Shown here in pieces: positions 36,479 through 48,700 of a stretch of 64,000 nucleotides of DNA; the stretch's first letter is position 1; each line of letters starts with the position of its first letter. The stretch covers positions 1-64,000 of the forward strand of contig JAHLWZ010000844.1 of the NCBI GenBank assembly GCA_020536535.1. The letters are read 5' to 3'. The position numbers and the translations under genes were made by a program. A model generated the notes under the pieces. The model had not been told where the DNA came from. It was given only the letters and a program-made list of their open reading frames with translations, and searched no databases. The stretch is from Pelomyxa schiedti. Its lineage: Eukaryota > Evosea > Pelobiontida > Pelomyxidae.

Positions 36479-36722
36479 GAAAACACACCAAAGTCTGGGA
36501 AGTGAGTTTGGGGCGTGGTTCTTGAAAAAAATGAAAAACCGAAACGAACAGCGGGGAGCACAGAACACCCATAATACTAACGGGAGGACACAAAGGTCGT
36601 TTTGCGGAAGGCGAAGCCAATCAGATCTGGGTGATGAAATTTTGGCCAACTGACAACAAATGATGATACCCAAAGAAAACGTATTAGCTTGTATCAGACA
36701 TTTTTTTTCTTGTTTTGTTAAA

Positions 36723-38091
36723 CTACAGGCTATTATTACACTGGTCAAATGAAACTACAGATTGGCTTGGTGAAATCAGAGGAAGGGAACCACTGTGGTT
36801 TCTTCTGCTGGAAGGTGATGTTGCTTTCACTATTGGTGGAAGTTCTGGAATATAGTTTGTTTGTGATGACTTGGTGTGTGCCAGTATGGCAGTGGAATCT
36901 GTTGCTGCTCGGCAGTATCTGCCTCTTCTGGCGGAAGTGTGATTAAAATTGGTACCAAAATTACAGTTATCTACATCAGTGCTTGGGGATGTGCTGGTCA
37001 GTAAAGGTGAGGCTGATCTGTTTGTGCCGTGGGTGACACCCATTGTGGTGTGTAGAGGATTGGAACTTTGAATGTGTGGGGATGTGGAAAGTGCGAGTAG
37101 GTGGTCTGTGGTTGTTGTAGTGAGAGTATTGTTGGAGCTTGACATTGTGGTGGTGATGCGCGGGAAGATGTTGTTTAATTTGTTGGGTGGGCCTTCTGAA
37201 GCTGTGTTCCTTGGAAGCACTGGAGAACATTGGCTCCTGCTCCTGTTGCGAGTGGCTCCAACAACTACGGGAGGTAGTGCACTTCCTCTGGAGGCAGAAG
37301 AAGAAGTCCCGTGAGCTGCGTTGAAGTGTCCACACTGACCCGTGGAATTAGTCACAGTTGCTGGTGAGTGTTTGTTGGATACCGAATCCAGCGCATTTCC
37401 TGAAGAAGCTGAAGCTGTAGTGCCGTTGATTCCTTCAGCTGAAAGAGGGCGTGAATTGGGCTTGCCGGTGGTTGCTTTTGAACTACATGTAGGGTCCAGT
37501 TTCATGGCGTACTCATTGTACTCGAGGGTATCCACCCATAAGTTGAAGTCCAGATATGAACTCAGGGTAGTCTTCTCGAGTGCTGCTAATTCAGCAAGAG
37601 GAATTCCTGAGATTCTAGAAAACCCTGATTGAAGAAATTCAGCGTCGATCTGGCGCAAGAAATCCTCCATCAGTATCCTAGGCCCAGGGTTGGAAAGAAA
37701 AGAATAGAAAATAAAAGGGGGTTTACTTGGCACTGATGAGAACCAGGGCTACTGTAACATCTCGAATGGTTTCCATAGTGAATTGCGACTTGCATCTATG
37801 ACCCAGCACACAGGCCACAACAAAAGAAGACTGAGGAACGCCGAGTTCCGAACTGAATCGTCGCAGTAATTGTGGGACAGGCACGGAGCACAGCACGGCG
37901 CCGGAGCACGAAAGGTCGATCTTCCGCCTTGCTGTGAATCGCTCAGCCTCCATGGCAATGAGCTGACTGGCAGAGGACGAGGCGCAATTGTGGGACTGGT
38001 CACTGTCGGCCTCCAGGGTTGGCGAAGGAGGTTTCACTTTAGACCGCCAGTCAATGAGAGAAAACAGGTAATTCGAAGCATAGAACTCCAT
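36723..38091 (-). CDS. PHO80-like cyclin
   Basis: Two exons, 37727-38091 and 36723-37677, with a 49-bp intron. The cyclin fold spans the junction: FSSELGVPQSSFVVACVLG, TIRDVTVALVLISAK|ILMEDF, then SGFSRISGIPLAELAALEKT and LSSYLDFNLWVDTLEYNEYA. The GI-PL-EL-LE and LDFNLWV elements are those of PHO80/PCL-type cyclins, the group that partners Pho85/CDK5-like kinases in nutrient signalling. The C-terminal two thirds is a low-complexity Ser/Thr/Asn-rich tail with no domain. The first exon includes a hydrophilic insertion (KPPSPTLEADSDQSHN). The start is the first ATG in frame. Confidence 0.75.
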
Positions 38092-38419
38092 GGGCTGCAG
38101 TTGTGTTGTTGTGGTTGGCTTTTTGTTTGTTTTTTGTTGTGGTGGCAAAGGGGTGTTTGGTTGTTGTCGGGCTTTTCTCAGGGAACCAAAGGAGCAACGA
38201 ATTTTGGAAAAAACACCGAAGCCTTTTTTTCGCACACGTTGCGGGGTGGATCATTTCACTGCCAAGAAAGACTAATTTCGGTTTTGTAACCCGATTGAAC
38301 AAGCACCATCCATACATAAATGGTATAGTGATCACTAATTTCTGTGTTCCCGTGCGCGGGGTTTGTGTTCACTCACAGGGATGTATGAGAAGGATTCGAG
38401 GGGCGAACTTGAGTGGATC
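38092..38419. other. Intergenic spacer
   Basis: GT-rich sequence between the 5' end of the cyclin gene and the 3' end of the gene ending at 38420, both on the minus strand. Open frames here are low-complexity and show no splicing partner. Confidence 0.4.
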
Positions 38420-39878
38420 CTACAACTGTTGGTGTGACAGTTCAACGAACCTCTCTTTGTACGCGGATAACCACTCAAGCTGACTTGGCGAAACGTAAAA
38501 CTGGAGGAGATCCTTAAGTTTCTCCCAGTTGGAATCGTCTGTTCCAGGGCGGAGAACGTGGCTGTCTATTTTCCCGGCAAGACCCGCTTTGGTGTCTATT
38601 GTGTTGATTAGTTCCTGACTTTTTTGTGTGTGTTTGTTTGGTATGTACTCACTATAGGTTTGTTGCCAAGCACCTCTATCCACGCGGTCTCGTCCAACAC
38701 TACGGTCGACCATGAGGCATTCATCTGGGCACTTGCCCCATGATGTCACTCGGGAACCAAAGAGTATTTGGTCATAATACCAACGAGGGGAGGTTGCCTT
38801 GTCGCCGACTTTCCACTTAGCCCCATATCGTTGCTGAGCTTGCTTTAGCTGATACTTCACTTCGGCTTCAGCCCAAGCAACTGGATTTTGGCTTCCGGGG
38901 TACATTGTTGCTGGCTGCATTATATCGTGCCAAACGGACGCAGTTGCCCCAATATAACATATAGGGAACATATTGGCAACTTTGCTATCACCCCGGCGAT
39001 AGGCATTAGCATAGAGAAGGTGGAGCGGCTTGGTAGACTTTTGATTATCAAAGTAAATTTCTGATAGTGGCCACATATCTTGGAAAGAGTGGGAACCGTC
39101 AGAAGAAGTAAAACGTATGGAAATTCTCACCAGCATCCGAAGTGAGGATGTATGGGTCGTCACCCAAAAAAGAAGGAAGACTCATCATGAATCCATACAA
39201 CCGGGCCACTTGAACGGCTGTAATCTCCCATTCCCCATCTTCACTGGGATCGGTGAACCCTTCATACACCAAAGCACCCGCTTTCCTGCACATGTCTAGT
39301 GCAAACTTCACATAAGGCGGGTCATTATCATGTGTGGCTACTTGTAGGACGGGAGTGTAACCTGCAGAAACCGAATTATTAAGTTGATTCTGGTACCAAA
39401 CAGGAGGTAGGAATTTCTATAATCTTAATAAAAAGAGATTTTAGTGTGGACTTCCATATGGACCTAAGTTGGACCACAGCAGAGAGGTTATGGGAGTGAA
39501 AAACAGGTAGAATGAATCCACCGTCGAGGAAAACATAGCGACCCTGGCCGAAGGGGAATCCCCATCCGCGCTCCTCGTCCCACAATTCCCGGTCGCTAGG
39601 TCACACTCCTGGTCCATTTGCAGTTCCGAATCTCCCATGCACTCCCGATAGACCGAGTCGCACGCGCTTTCTGCCGACACAGAACCCGCCTCGAACCCAC
39701 CATTATGGGCGCACTCGCACACTCGCACTCTACACAGGCACAGGCTGGACTTATCATGCGCCCTCGAGAAGGCCAAATCGCAATCCACCTCGCACCCCTC
39801 ACCATTTGCTCCAACCGTTCCCACAATGGCGGAGAGCAAGAGGCACAGCAACAGAACGGCCACGTCACGTTGCATCAT
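38420..39878 (-). CDS. Secretory glycosyltransferase-like protein (SDAD motif)
   Basis: Three exons: 39464-39878, 39131-39361 and 38420-39078, introns 102 and 52 bp. A signal peptide or anchor (MMQRDVAVLLLCLLLSAIVG) is followed by a Cys-rich segment with about 12 cysteines (GCEVDCDLAF, SSLCLCRVRVCEC). The globular part begins YTPVLQVATHDNDPPYVKFA. Splicing creates PYILTSDADMWPLSEIYF, a DxD-type SDAD preceded by a hydrophobic strand, as in nucleotide-sugar-binding GT-A folds. Later come PLHLLYANAYRRGD, FPICYIGATASVWHDIM and a C-terminal helical region ending YKERFVELSHQQL. The GT reading is by motif only; I do not recognise a CAZy family. Expected location: Golgi lumen or cell exterior. Confidence 0.6.
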
Positions 39879-40026
39879 CCGTAGATAGTTATCTCAATGA
39901 CCACTTCAGAGAAAACTTCGATTTGTGTGGACTCACTCGAGGCCTGATGTTTGAGGAGCGAGCCATAACAAAATTTTTTCTTTTTCCTTCTTATGAAACA
40001 AAACACAAATGTAGGTTAGTATTGAA
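39879..40026. other. Intergenic spacer
   Basis: About 150 bp between the 3' end of kinase B (40027) and the start codon of the secretory gene at 39878. It must hold the promoter of the latter. No motif is evident. Confidence 0.5.
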
Positions 40027-43000
40027 TTAGAGGAGCTGCAACTGCACAAGCTGTTCAAGGCATTTTCCTAAGGCCAGGAAGGCTGTTTTTAAAGAATGAA
40101 TACATTACTCAGGGGGTGGAGTAACACACGAGGGCGTTTTGCTGGGTCCTGATGCCAACAGTCACTGATCAATTTGGCATATTCAGGTGGCGTTTCTGAT
40201 GGAATTTCTTCTCTTTTCCCAGACATGACAAATGTATCTACCAATTGTTAAAGATATTACATAAGCGACTCGATCTTACAGAAATCCTGCAGTCTTATAT
40301 ATGGGGGATATCCAGTAACGATTTGCCATAGCAAAACCCCATAACTAAACACATCTGTTTCAATTCCGTAGTCTTGTGTTCCAGATAAAATTTCTGTGTA
40401 TTGTGAGGCGAGAGGAATCACAGGGTTTTTTTAACCTGGGGCCATATCTGGTTAGGAAGGGGTGAAGTGAGACATTAGTGCAATGCTTAGTGTATATTGC
40501 TTATACATATTGGGGTGCCAATTAAGACCGTCATTCGCCGGAGTGCCGAAACAGTTATTTCTGGGGAGGCAGCAGTCATTCCTCTTGAACTGACAGCCCG
40601 TGAGGTGCCAAAATCGGAAACCTCACAATAATAAGCTTTTGATTGAAGAAGAGGAAGGGAAAATTACTTTGCAAGTTATGTCACAGTGCTTGTTGATTGA
40701 AACCATCAAAACTATTGATACATAAATAATTTACAGTGAAAAAAAGGGTCGACACTGTTGTCCGGCTACAGGAAGGAAAAAATTTATTTGGTTGAAGAGA
40801 GAAGTAATGGTTACCTTAAGGTCTCGGTGCACAATGTGATTTGCATGCTTGTATAATCGTAAGGGTATCGAATACAAAGGAAACACTCTTACCAAAAAAG
40901 ACATTGCTATTATGTGGGGGTTAAGTGAAAATAGAATGAAAAAACCACTTACCTAGGGCTATATCCTTGGCAATCTTCAATTTGATTACCCATGCCAGGT
41001 CCTGGTTTTTCTTGGTGGTGTGAGAAAAAACCCAAAGGAAGGAAAACTCTACAATCAAAACGGAAGACAAATTTCCAAGTGCCATATACTCCTTTTTCCC
41101 AATGTAAGAAAGAAAAGAAAGGAATACCTAGAAATAAGAGGTAACAAAGAAAGCACACCGTGATAATGCAAAGCTGAAAAAAGTTGGATATGGAAAAGTG
41201 GGGTGAGTTTTTCTTTAACGCAAAAGGAAAAACCTTTAAGGGAATTGTAACACTGTAATATCATTTGGAAGTGAGAAAATGATGAGCTTCGAGATTTTTT
41301 ACATACGCGCCAATGAAGTTGACAATGTGGGTATGCCTCAGTTGTGTGAGAACTTTGATTTCTCTGAGAATAAAAAATTTTGAATGAGAAAGAGAAAGAC
41401 AGGAAGAAACCTCTTAAATTCTGCAAATGATTCCTCAGTGGGATTTTGGTTTTTGAGAAGTTTTATTGCCACAGGTGTGTGACGCCAACTCCCCTTCCTT
41501 CAGAGTGTGTGAGAATTCGTTTCACTTTTACTTGATTTGCAGTGTATGAATATTGTGACAGGAGAGTGTGGAGTGGAAAGAGAATGAACCAGACTGCTGC
41601 AAAACTTCCTTGTCCAATACTCTCCTCAAAAATCAGATCAGTATAATCAATCTAAGGCTATCAGACAAAATTTTGAACATTGAGTGAGGGGTGACGTTGG
41701 TAATCCCTTCCCTCTCCTTCTGTTACAGCACACAACAATATTTTGATAGACACTATTCACACCTGAGTTGAGAGACACGTTGTTATTCTGAGCCCTATAG
41801 AGTTGCAGAATGTTGCTTCAGAATCACTCAATGTCTTTCTGTGACTCATAAATCCAGTTTTGTGATCTGAATTGTGTGAGAGTTGAGTCTGGGAATGTGG
41901 CAGTGCAGTTGGGAAAACGAGAAGGGAGAAGAGAACAGAAGAAAAGAACAACCGGCAGCAATCATTCCAAACTGTGCATCAATGGTTGTCGTGCAAAACA
42001 CAGTCAACCTCGCCTTGAACTCAACATCCTTTCCCTGTGTTGTGTGACATCTGACGTGAGAAGATTTATAGCAGGAGGCAATATGTGGATTGAAAGAAAA
42101 ACAAAAAAAAACCTTGGGGATTGCAACTTGGAGTGGATCGATTTTCAAAGTGTAACGGTCATCAGAGGGAATGATAAACGAAACCAAAATTCCACTCCCG
42201 TTGTTTCTGACAACAAACGTGTCTGTCACTTCCTTTTGGTACATAAGAAAAACAAACCAAAAACCAGGAAAAAACCTTGTCAGTATCACAGGGTTCAGAA
42301 CCTCCAAATGTCAGTTTGGGTGGTGTTACCTGTTCAACAGAAAGACGGTTTCAACTTATTCACGTGAAATACAGAAACATACAGTGAGATTTGGAGAAGG
42401 CAGAAGCAGTGGCAACGAAAACCGAGGTGGTGCAAGAACAGGTACCGGTTTTGGAGGTGACTTTGGCCTCAATAACTGGTCACCCTCATGCACGGGAGAA
42501 GCAGTGAGTGGCGTGATGATGGACCTCCTTTCAGACATGTACGCAAGGGCCTTCTTGTCCAATCCTGTTTGGGTGTAGCATGGGCACAGTTGTTTCTGTA
42601 ACACATATGAGTCATAGAGTTCCTAATTTCAAAAAATAAATACCGGCTTTTTTATATGTGTATCAGTGGCAATCCAACTCAGCGAGTTCCCAACTGTAAC
42701 ACCCTCTCTCTCGAGATCTACATCAAACCCTAGTGACATCCAGTCAAATTGAGGTAAGGGGTAGGTGGTGCGAAGGTATTTTACTTGCCTTTGAGACTTG
42801 GAGAAATCTTCTTGGTTGGAATTCGTGACTGTGTGCCACTGAGTGACCACACAGAAACATGAGGGAGGGTGCGATACGGTGTGACAAAGTCAATGTGGTG
42901 CCTAGAGTAACTGGCTCTAAATCTTCCACTTTGAAACAGAGAGGCAGTGGGACCAATCTTTTGGAAGACACTCCACACAAGTTCCAATGCCACAACTGTG

Positions 43001-45584
43001 GAAGGCGGTGATAGTGATTCTGGAAGGGAAATACGCTGTTCATTCTGAGTAGGCTTTTCATTTTGTGGGTTGCACATTGATGTCGGTCTGGAGTAATTGT
43101 GCAACATCACTAACAAAATATCTTCAATAAGTTGCAGACCTGGAAATGGCATCTATCAACTTGATGTTCCCACTGGCCTTGGCCTTTGTAATGGGTGACT
43201 CCCCATTGTTGTTCTCAATGCCTTTTTGTTTGAAAACAGTTGTCAAATTTGCCAAAATGCCAAAGGAAAAAAGAGAGTCATACAAGGATTTGCCTCTGCA
43301 AAGATGAGAGAAGAAATGAAGTCTAAATGCAGTTCCGGCGCTGTGCAGGCCATCATCAATGCCGTGTCTCCGGTGTCCGTTTGTGCATTCACATCAATTT
43401 TGGACACCAAGAGTGTGCTGAGAAGCTGTTCTCTACGTTAATGCGTTCAGTCTAAACAGTATGGCAGCCAACCTGACTTGAAGAGGAATCGGCTTTGAAA
43501 GATTTTGCAAGAAAATGCAGTGCAGTTTGTCCTCTTTTTGCTCGATGTAAAGTTTTGGCACCCTTTTCAATAAGTAGGTTGGCAACATCAAAATTCCCAG
43601 ATGAGATTGCTGCACTTTTTTTGCAGAGAAAGAGAGAAAGCACTATTATTTATTGGTTTTTTTTTCTAAGTGCATACAGTAAGGGTGTAATACCCAGATA
43701 GTCCTGTGTGATTAAAAAAAAATTCCCATCAAATGATAAAGTTACAAGTCTGTGAGCATACTTTGGGATCAATTTTCGCCCCTTTGTCCAGAAGATAACT
43801 CACAAGTTCAGAGTTCCCCGAATATGAAGCAACATGCAAAAGAGTTAGACCAGTATTTCCTTTTGCATTTATGGTTCCCTCCTGATTGAACATGAGTTAC
43901 AAAATGAAAAAAAATGGGAGATGGAAGGCACGAGAAGGGGGAATTGGATGACTGGGGATGGAGATGACACCTTGATGCTGGCCTCAACCTTTTCCACCAA
44001 CTGCTTGTTCAACCCTCGTGGCGATGCTTGTATGAATCCCACGGCATCTTTCAGTGCTGGTGCCGTGACAGGAGTGGCAAATGCAATCCAACACATCTCA
44101 GAATTCCCTTCGACTGCAGCTGTGAACCCTGGTTTTGAGATTGAGTGTGAGATTGGAGTGAAAGTGATGGAGTGAGTGAGTGGGTGACGATTGACTCAAA
44201 GCCAACCAACCTGTTGAGGAAGCGAGAATTTTTGAGGTGGGAACAGCACTGAACGGTGCTTCGTTTGAATACCCAAAGAGCCATGCAAGCACTTTTGGTG
44301 TGCTTGGAAACGGTTGTGTGAATGTCACTGACAACACTCCCCCTGATGATGTGTGTGCTCGTTGTTGACCACTGAGGAATATTGTGGTTCTTGTTGGTAA
44401 AGTATTAAAAATACCCTCACCAGCTGCAAGGTTAATCATCACTGCTGATGATCTTTTTAACATTAGAACCTAGTCTATGATCATAGAGTATGGACTTACT
44501 TGGTCATAGCTTCCAGTTGTGGATGAACCGCGGGGATAAAACCTGGCTCAATCGGTGGAGTGGCAACTGCAGAAGGAACCGCTTGGTACATGCTTATTGG
44601 CTGTGGTGACGAGGAAACTGGTGGTTGTGGTGAAGGTGAAACAGGTGCATTGAGTAGTGGTGTTGCAGAAGGAGAATAATTACACATTACCGTTGGGTGT
44701 GTGGAAAGTGAAGCCGGTGGCTGTGGTGAAACCGAAAGAGGTGGCTGTGGGGCAATTGAAACTGGCGGCTGTGGTGCCATCGCCACCGGCGGCTGCAGTG
44801 ACGGCGACGGCGAAGGTGATGGTAAAGGTGAATGTGAAGGTGATGGCAAAGGTGAAGGTGAAGGCGAAGGTGAGTGTGAATGTGATGGGGTGAATGTTGT
44901 TGGCATGGGAGGAGTCATGGGCCTCGGGGCCACAACAGGCAGCAGCAGCAAGCCGCCGTCGCCGCTGCAGTGCGATAACGAAGGGGACAGCGGCGCCTGC
45001 GTGGGCGTCGACACGCGGTCCAGCGAGCAGGGCGTGATGCAGCGCAAGTTGGGCGACGCATCCGCCGAGCTGCTGAAGGAATGTTCGGGAGACTGGTACG
45101 GAGTCGTCAGGCTGTCGGTCCCACAAGTCCGAGTGCTTGACGTGGTGGTGGACGAGGAGAATGACTGGGAAGAAGAAGAAGAAGAAGAATAGCACCCGCC
45201 GGGTGTCGAATCATTTGTCTGGGAGTTGGATTCCCAGTCGGAATGAGGAAGAGGAGGAGGCGGCGGCGGAGCGGGTGCGGGCACAGTCAGGCGCAGGTGT
45301 TGTGATCTGTGCTCGCGTTGCTTGCTTTTCAGGATTGTGGTGGTCTGCCAGCCGCCCGTCGAGGCCCTCGGCTGCTTCGCTTCGTCGCCCAGTGGGGGTC
45401 CACTGCTTGTTGTTGGGCCTCCTAGTTGCATGGCACTAACACTGCGGGTGTACTTGGGCTGTGAGATCGGCGCCGAAACTGTGGGAAGGCATGGGCTGCT
45501 GCTGTTGCTGCTGTGAGTGTCAGTTTCGGAACCAGAGGGAATTGAAATGCTGCCTCGGTTGCGTGCGACCAACCAGGAGGTCAT
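40027..45584 (-). CDS. Giant kinase B: H-lectin / ankyrin / H-lectin / MSP-like / TKL kinase
   Basis: Same order of domains as the gene at 20389. The first exon from ATG 45584 encodes about 360 disordered residues dominated by Ser and Pro (PSPSPSPLPSPSHSPLPSPS, QPPVAMAPQPP), without the His/Lys cluster of copies A and C. H-type lectin 1: about 44440-43950 (LSVTFTQPFPSTPKVLAWLF, GFTAAVEGN, EMCWIAFATP). Ankyrin repeats: about 43880-43140. H-type lectin 2: about 43060-42650 (HIDFVTPYRTLPHVSVWSLS, FDVDLEREG). MSP/ASH-like domain: 42330-41950 (LTFGGSEP, TDTFVVRNNGSGILVSFIIP, DDRYTLKID, KDVEFKARLTVFCTTTIDAQ). Kinase: 41660-40027 with HTPVAIKLLKNQNPT, HIVHRDLK, VSDFGTSR and a MAPG/E segment; the final exon ends LEQLVQLQLL. 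Catalytic residues are intact. It lies 203 bp from the head-to-tail copy C. Confidence 0.8.
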
Positions 45585-45786
45585 TGTGTGGGCCCAGGTT
45601 TCGCGAAAACAATTGGTTCAAGGTCTCAGAATCAAGATCCCTCGGCTTGACAAGTTGGGTGACTTCCGTTTGCTATCAAACTTCAAAAAGTTAATGTTCT
45701 CAGAACGGAGGAAACCGATCGGTTTCGCTTAAGACTTTGGGAGCTAATATTGGAACTAAGAGGGTCACAGCATTTGTTTTGTATTA

Positions 45787-48700
45787 TTACAGCAGACAGG
45801 ATTTTACAAGGTGGTCTAGGACAGCAGTGATGGCCGGAAAGGCTGGCAGCTATGTGAGAAGAAATCAGAGAAAGGAAAGCAAACGCACGAGGTCGTCTTG
45901 TGGGATCGTGATCCCAACAGTCGACAATCAACTCGGCATATTCAGGTGGTGCTGTTTCTGGGATTTCTTCTCTCTTTCCAGAAACAACAAAGGAATCTAT
46001 ATTCCCCAGGTGAGCCAAATAAAAGGGGGGGTTGGAGTTTCTCACAAAAGTCCTTCATTGTTCTGTAAGGGAGCATTTCAGTGAGGATTTGCCATAGCAT
46101 AATACCGTAGCTAAACACGTCCGTTTCAACACCGTAATCATTGGCTCCAGATAAAACCTCTGTGTAGTGTGAGTTGAGAATACAAGAACGTAGTTAAATT
46201 TAGGTATCTACCTGGCGCCATATCTGTTTTCGTTTCAATGATGTAGGGAGGAGGAAATGCATGGAAGGGTCAGAAATAGGCAACAAATTTCTTCAATACA
46301 TATTGGGGTGCCAATTAGAGCTGTCATCTGCTGCGCTGATGAAGCTGTCAGTGCTGGGGAGGCTGAAGTCATTCCTCTTGAACTGACAGTCCGTGATGTG
46401 CCAAAATCGGAAACCTGGAAATATGTGTAACAAAAAAAAGGGGAAAGGGGGCATATCACCTTACAGGTCACATCCGCATGTTTACTGATTGACACCATAA
46501 GAACTTAAAAAATATTGATCAGACGAAAAATCACGGAAAGTAAAAGTAAACAGGATGATGTATACTATTATCTGGCTGGATGAGAAAGTATGTTGATGAG
46601 TTAAGCGGGTATATGAAGGAAGGAGCGAGTACCTTCAAGTCTCTATGCACCATGTTGTTTGCATGCTTTTTATTTTTGAGATTAATTGTCTCAGACAAGA
46701 ATTGGATGATACCAAAAAAGACATTGCTGTTGTGGTACGAGTGTAGTGTGAAAGTCTTGTTAAAATCGGACAAAGCTTATGGAGAAGAAAGGATTCTGAC
46801 CTAGTGCTATATCCTTGGCAATCTTCAGTTTGATGATCCAGGGCAGGTCTTTGTTTTTCTATTATTATGAATTTGATACAAATGAAGGAACAGTAAGCTT
46901 CCAGATGAAGGGAAGTGAAGAGACATTTAGAAAAGATGACAAATTTCCCAGTGCCATGTACTCCTTTTTTGAGAAAAAAAAGATTGGGTCAAAAAAGTAG
47001 TGGGAGGGTTTAGTGAGGGTGATAAGGCACACCGTTACAATGCACAACTGGAAAGAAAGTTAAGCAGAACACATAAATACAATTGAAAATGCAATATTTC
47101 AAAAGAAATGAAAGGGACCTTGGATAGAATCATTACACTACAAATTTGAATGGGTGACAAATGAAAAGAAGAGGATAAACATACGCTCCTATGAAGTTGA
47201 CAATGTGGGTGTGCCTCAGTTGTGTGAGAACTCTGACCTCTCTGAAATTAAAATTGCAGAGGGATTAATGAGAATACGAATTACACAATTTTAACCTTTT
47301 AAATTCAGTGAAGGAGGCCTCAGAGGGATTTTGGTTTTTGAGGAGTTTGATTGCCACAGGTGTGTGACGCCAACTCCCCTTCCTTTACAGTATGAGATGA
47401 TAGTTTAATTTCTATTATTTCTTGGTTTTGTGTGTCATGTGCATGAAGAGTGCATGCAAACCAAACCGATGCAAAACTTCCTTCTCCAATTTTTTCCTCA
47501 AAAAATAAATCCGTGTAATCAAGCTACTATTGTAAGACAAAATTTTACATATGTTGGGGCTTCATTTATCACCCAACTTCCCTGTTCCCTTCAAATTTTT
47601 GATGATATACTAAACAAACTTTGTTATAACTATTCACACCTGAGTTGAGAGCCACGTTGTCATTGTGAATTGGATAGAGTGGCAGAATGTTGCTTCAGAA
47701 TCACTCAATGTCTTTCTGTAACTCATAAATCCAGTTTTGTGATCTGAATTGTGTGAGTGGGAGAGCTGAGTGTGGGAATGTGGCATTGTCACAGTGTGGC
47801 ATCGTGGCAGTGCATTTGGGAAAAATGAGAAGGGAGAAGAGAACAAAAGAAAAGAACAACCGGCAGCAATCATTCCAAACTGTGCATCAATGGTTGTCGT
47901 GCAAAACACAGTCAACCTCACCTTGAACTCAACATCCTTTCCCTGTGTTGTGTGACATCTGACGTGAGACAAGGTATGATAGAAGACAAGGCGGAGAAAG
48001 TAGAAAGACAAAAGAAAAAAAACCTTGGGGATTGCAACTTGGAGTGGATCGATTTTCAAAGTGTAACGGTCATCAGAGGGAATGATAAACGAAACCAAAA
48101 TTCCACTCCCGTTGTTTCTGACAACAAACGTGTCTGTCACTTCCTTTGGTTTTTGGTTGTGTATCAATTATTTTTTCTTGCCAGCTTCGAAAAAAGGAAA
48201 AAACGAACCTTATCGATATCAACAGGCTCACCACCAAAATCCAGCTTGGGTGGTGTTACCTGTAAAACGAGTGGGGGAAAGAATATTCCTTCAACAATCG
48301 GGAACATACAGTGAGATTTGGAGAAGGCAGAAGCAGTGGCAACGAAAATGGAGGTGGTGCAAGAACAGGGACAGCTTTTGGAGGTGACTTTGGTCTCAGT
48401 AATCGATCACCTTCACAGGCAACAGAAGCAATTGTTGGTATAATAATGGATTTCCTTTCAGATATATATGCAAGAGACTTCCTGTCAAATCCTGCTCGTC
48501 TGTAACAGGGACACATTTGTTTCTATTAGTAGGTTTGTTGTTAGATGTGGTGCCACCAAGAATCACTACCAGCTTTCTTGAATGTGTATCTGCCGCAATC
48601 CAACTCATTGAACTGCCAAGTGGAACACTGTCCTCCAAGGCCACATCAAACCCTGTTCCAACTCAGTCAAACTTAAAGAATTGGGATTTTCTTTGCCTGT

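Noticed and set aside
36282-36653. Acidic plus-strand ORF of 123 codons
   Set aside because: Antisense of the Ser-rich first exon of the THH1/TOM1-like gene.
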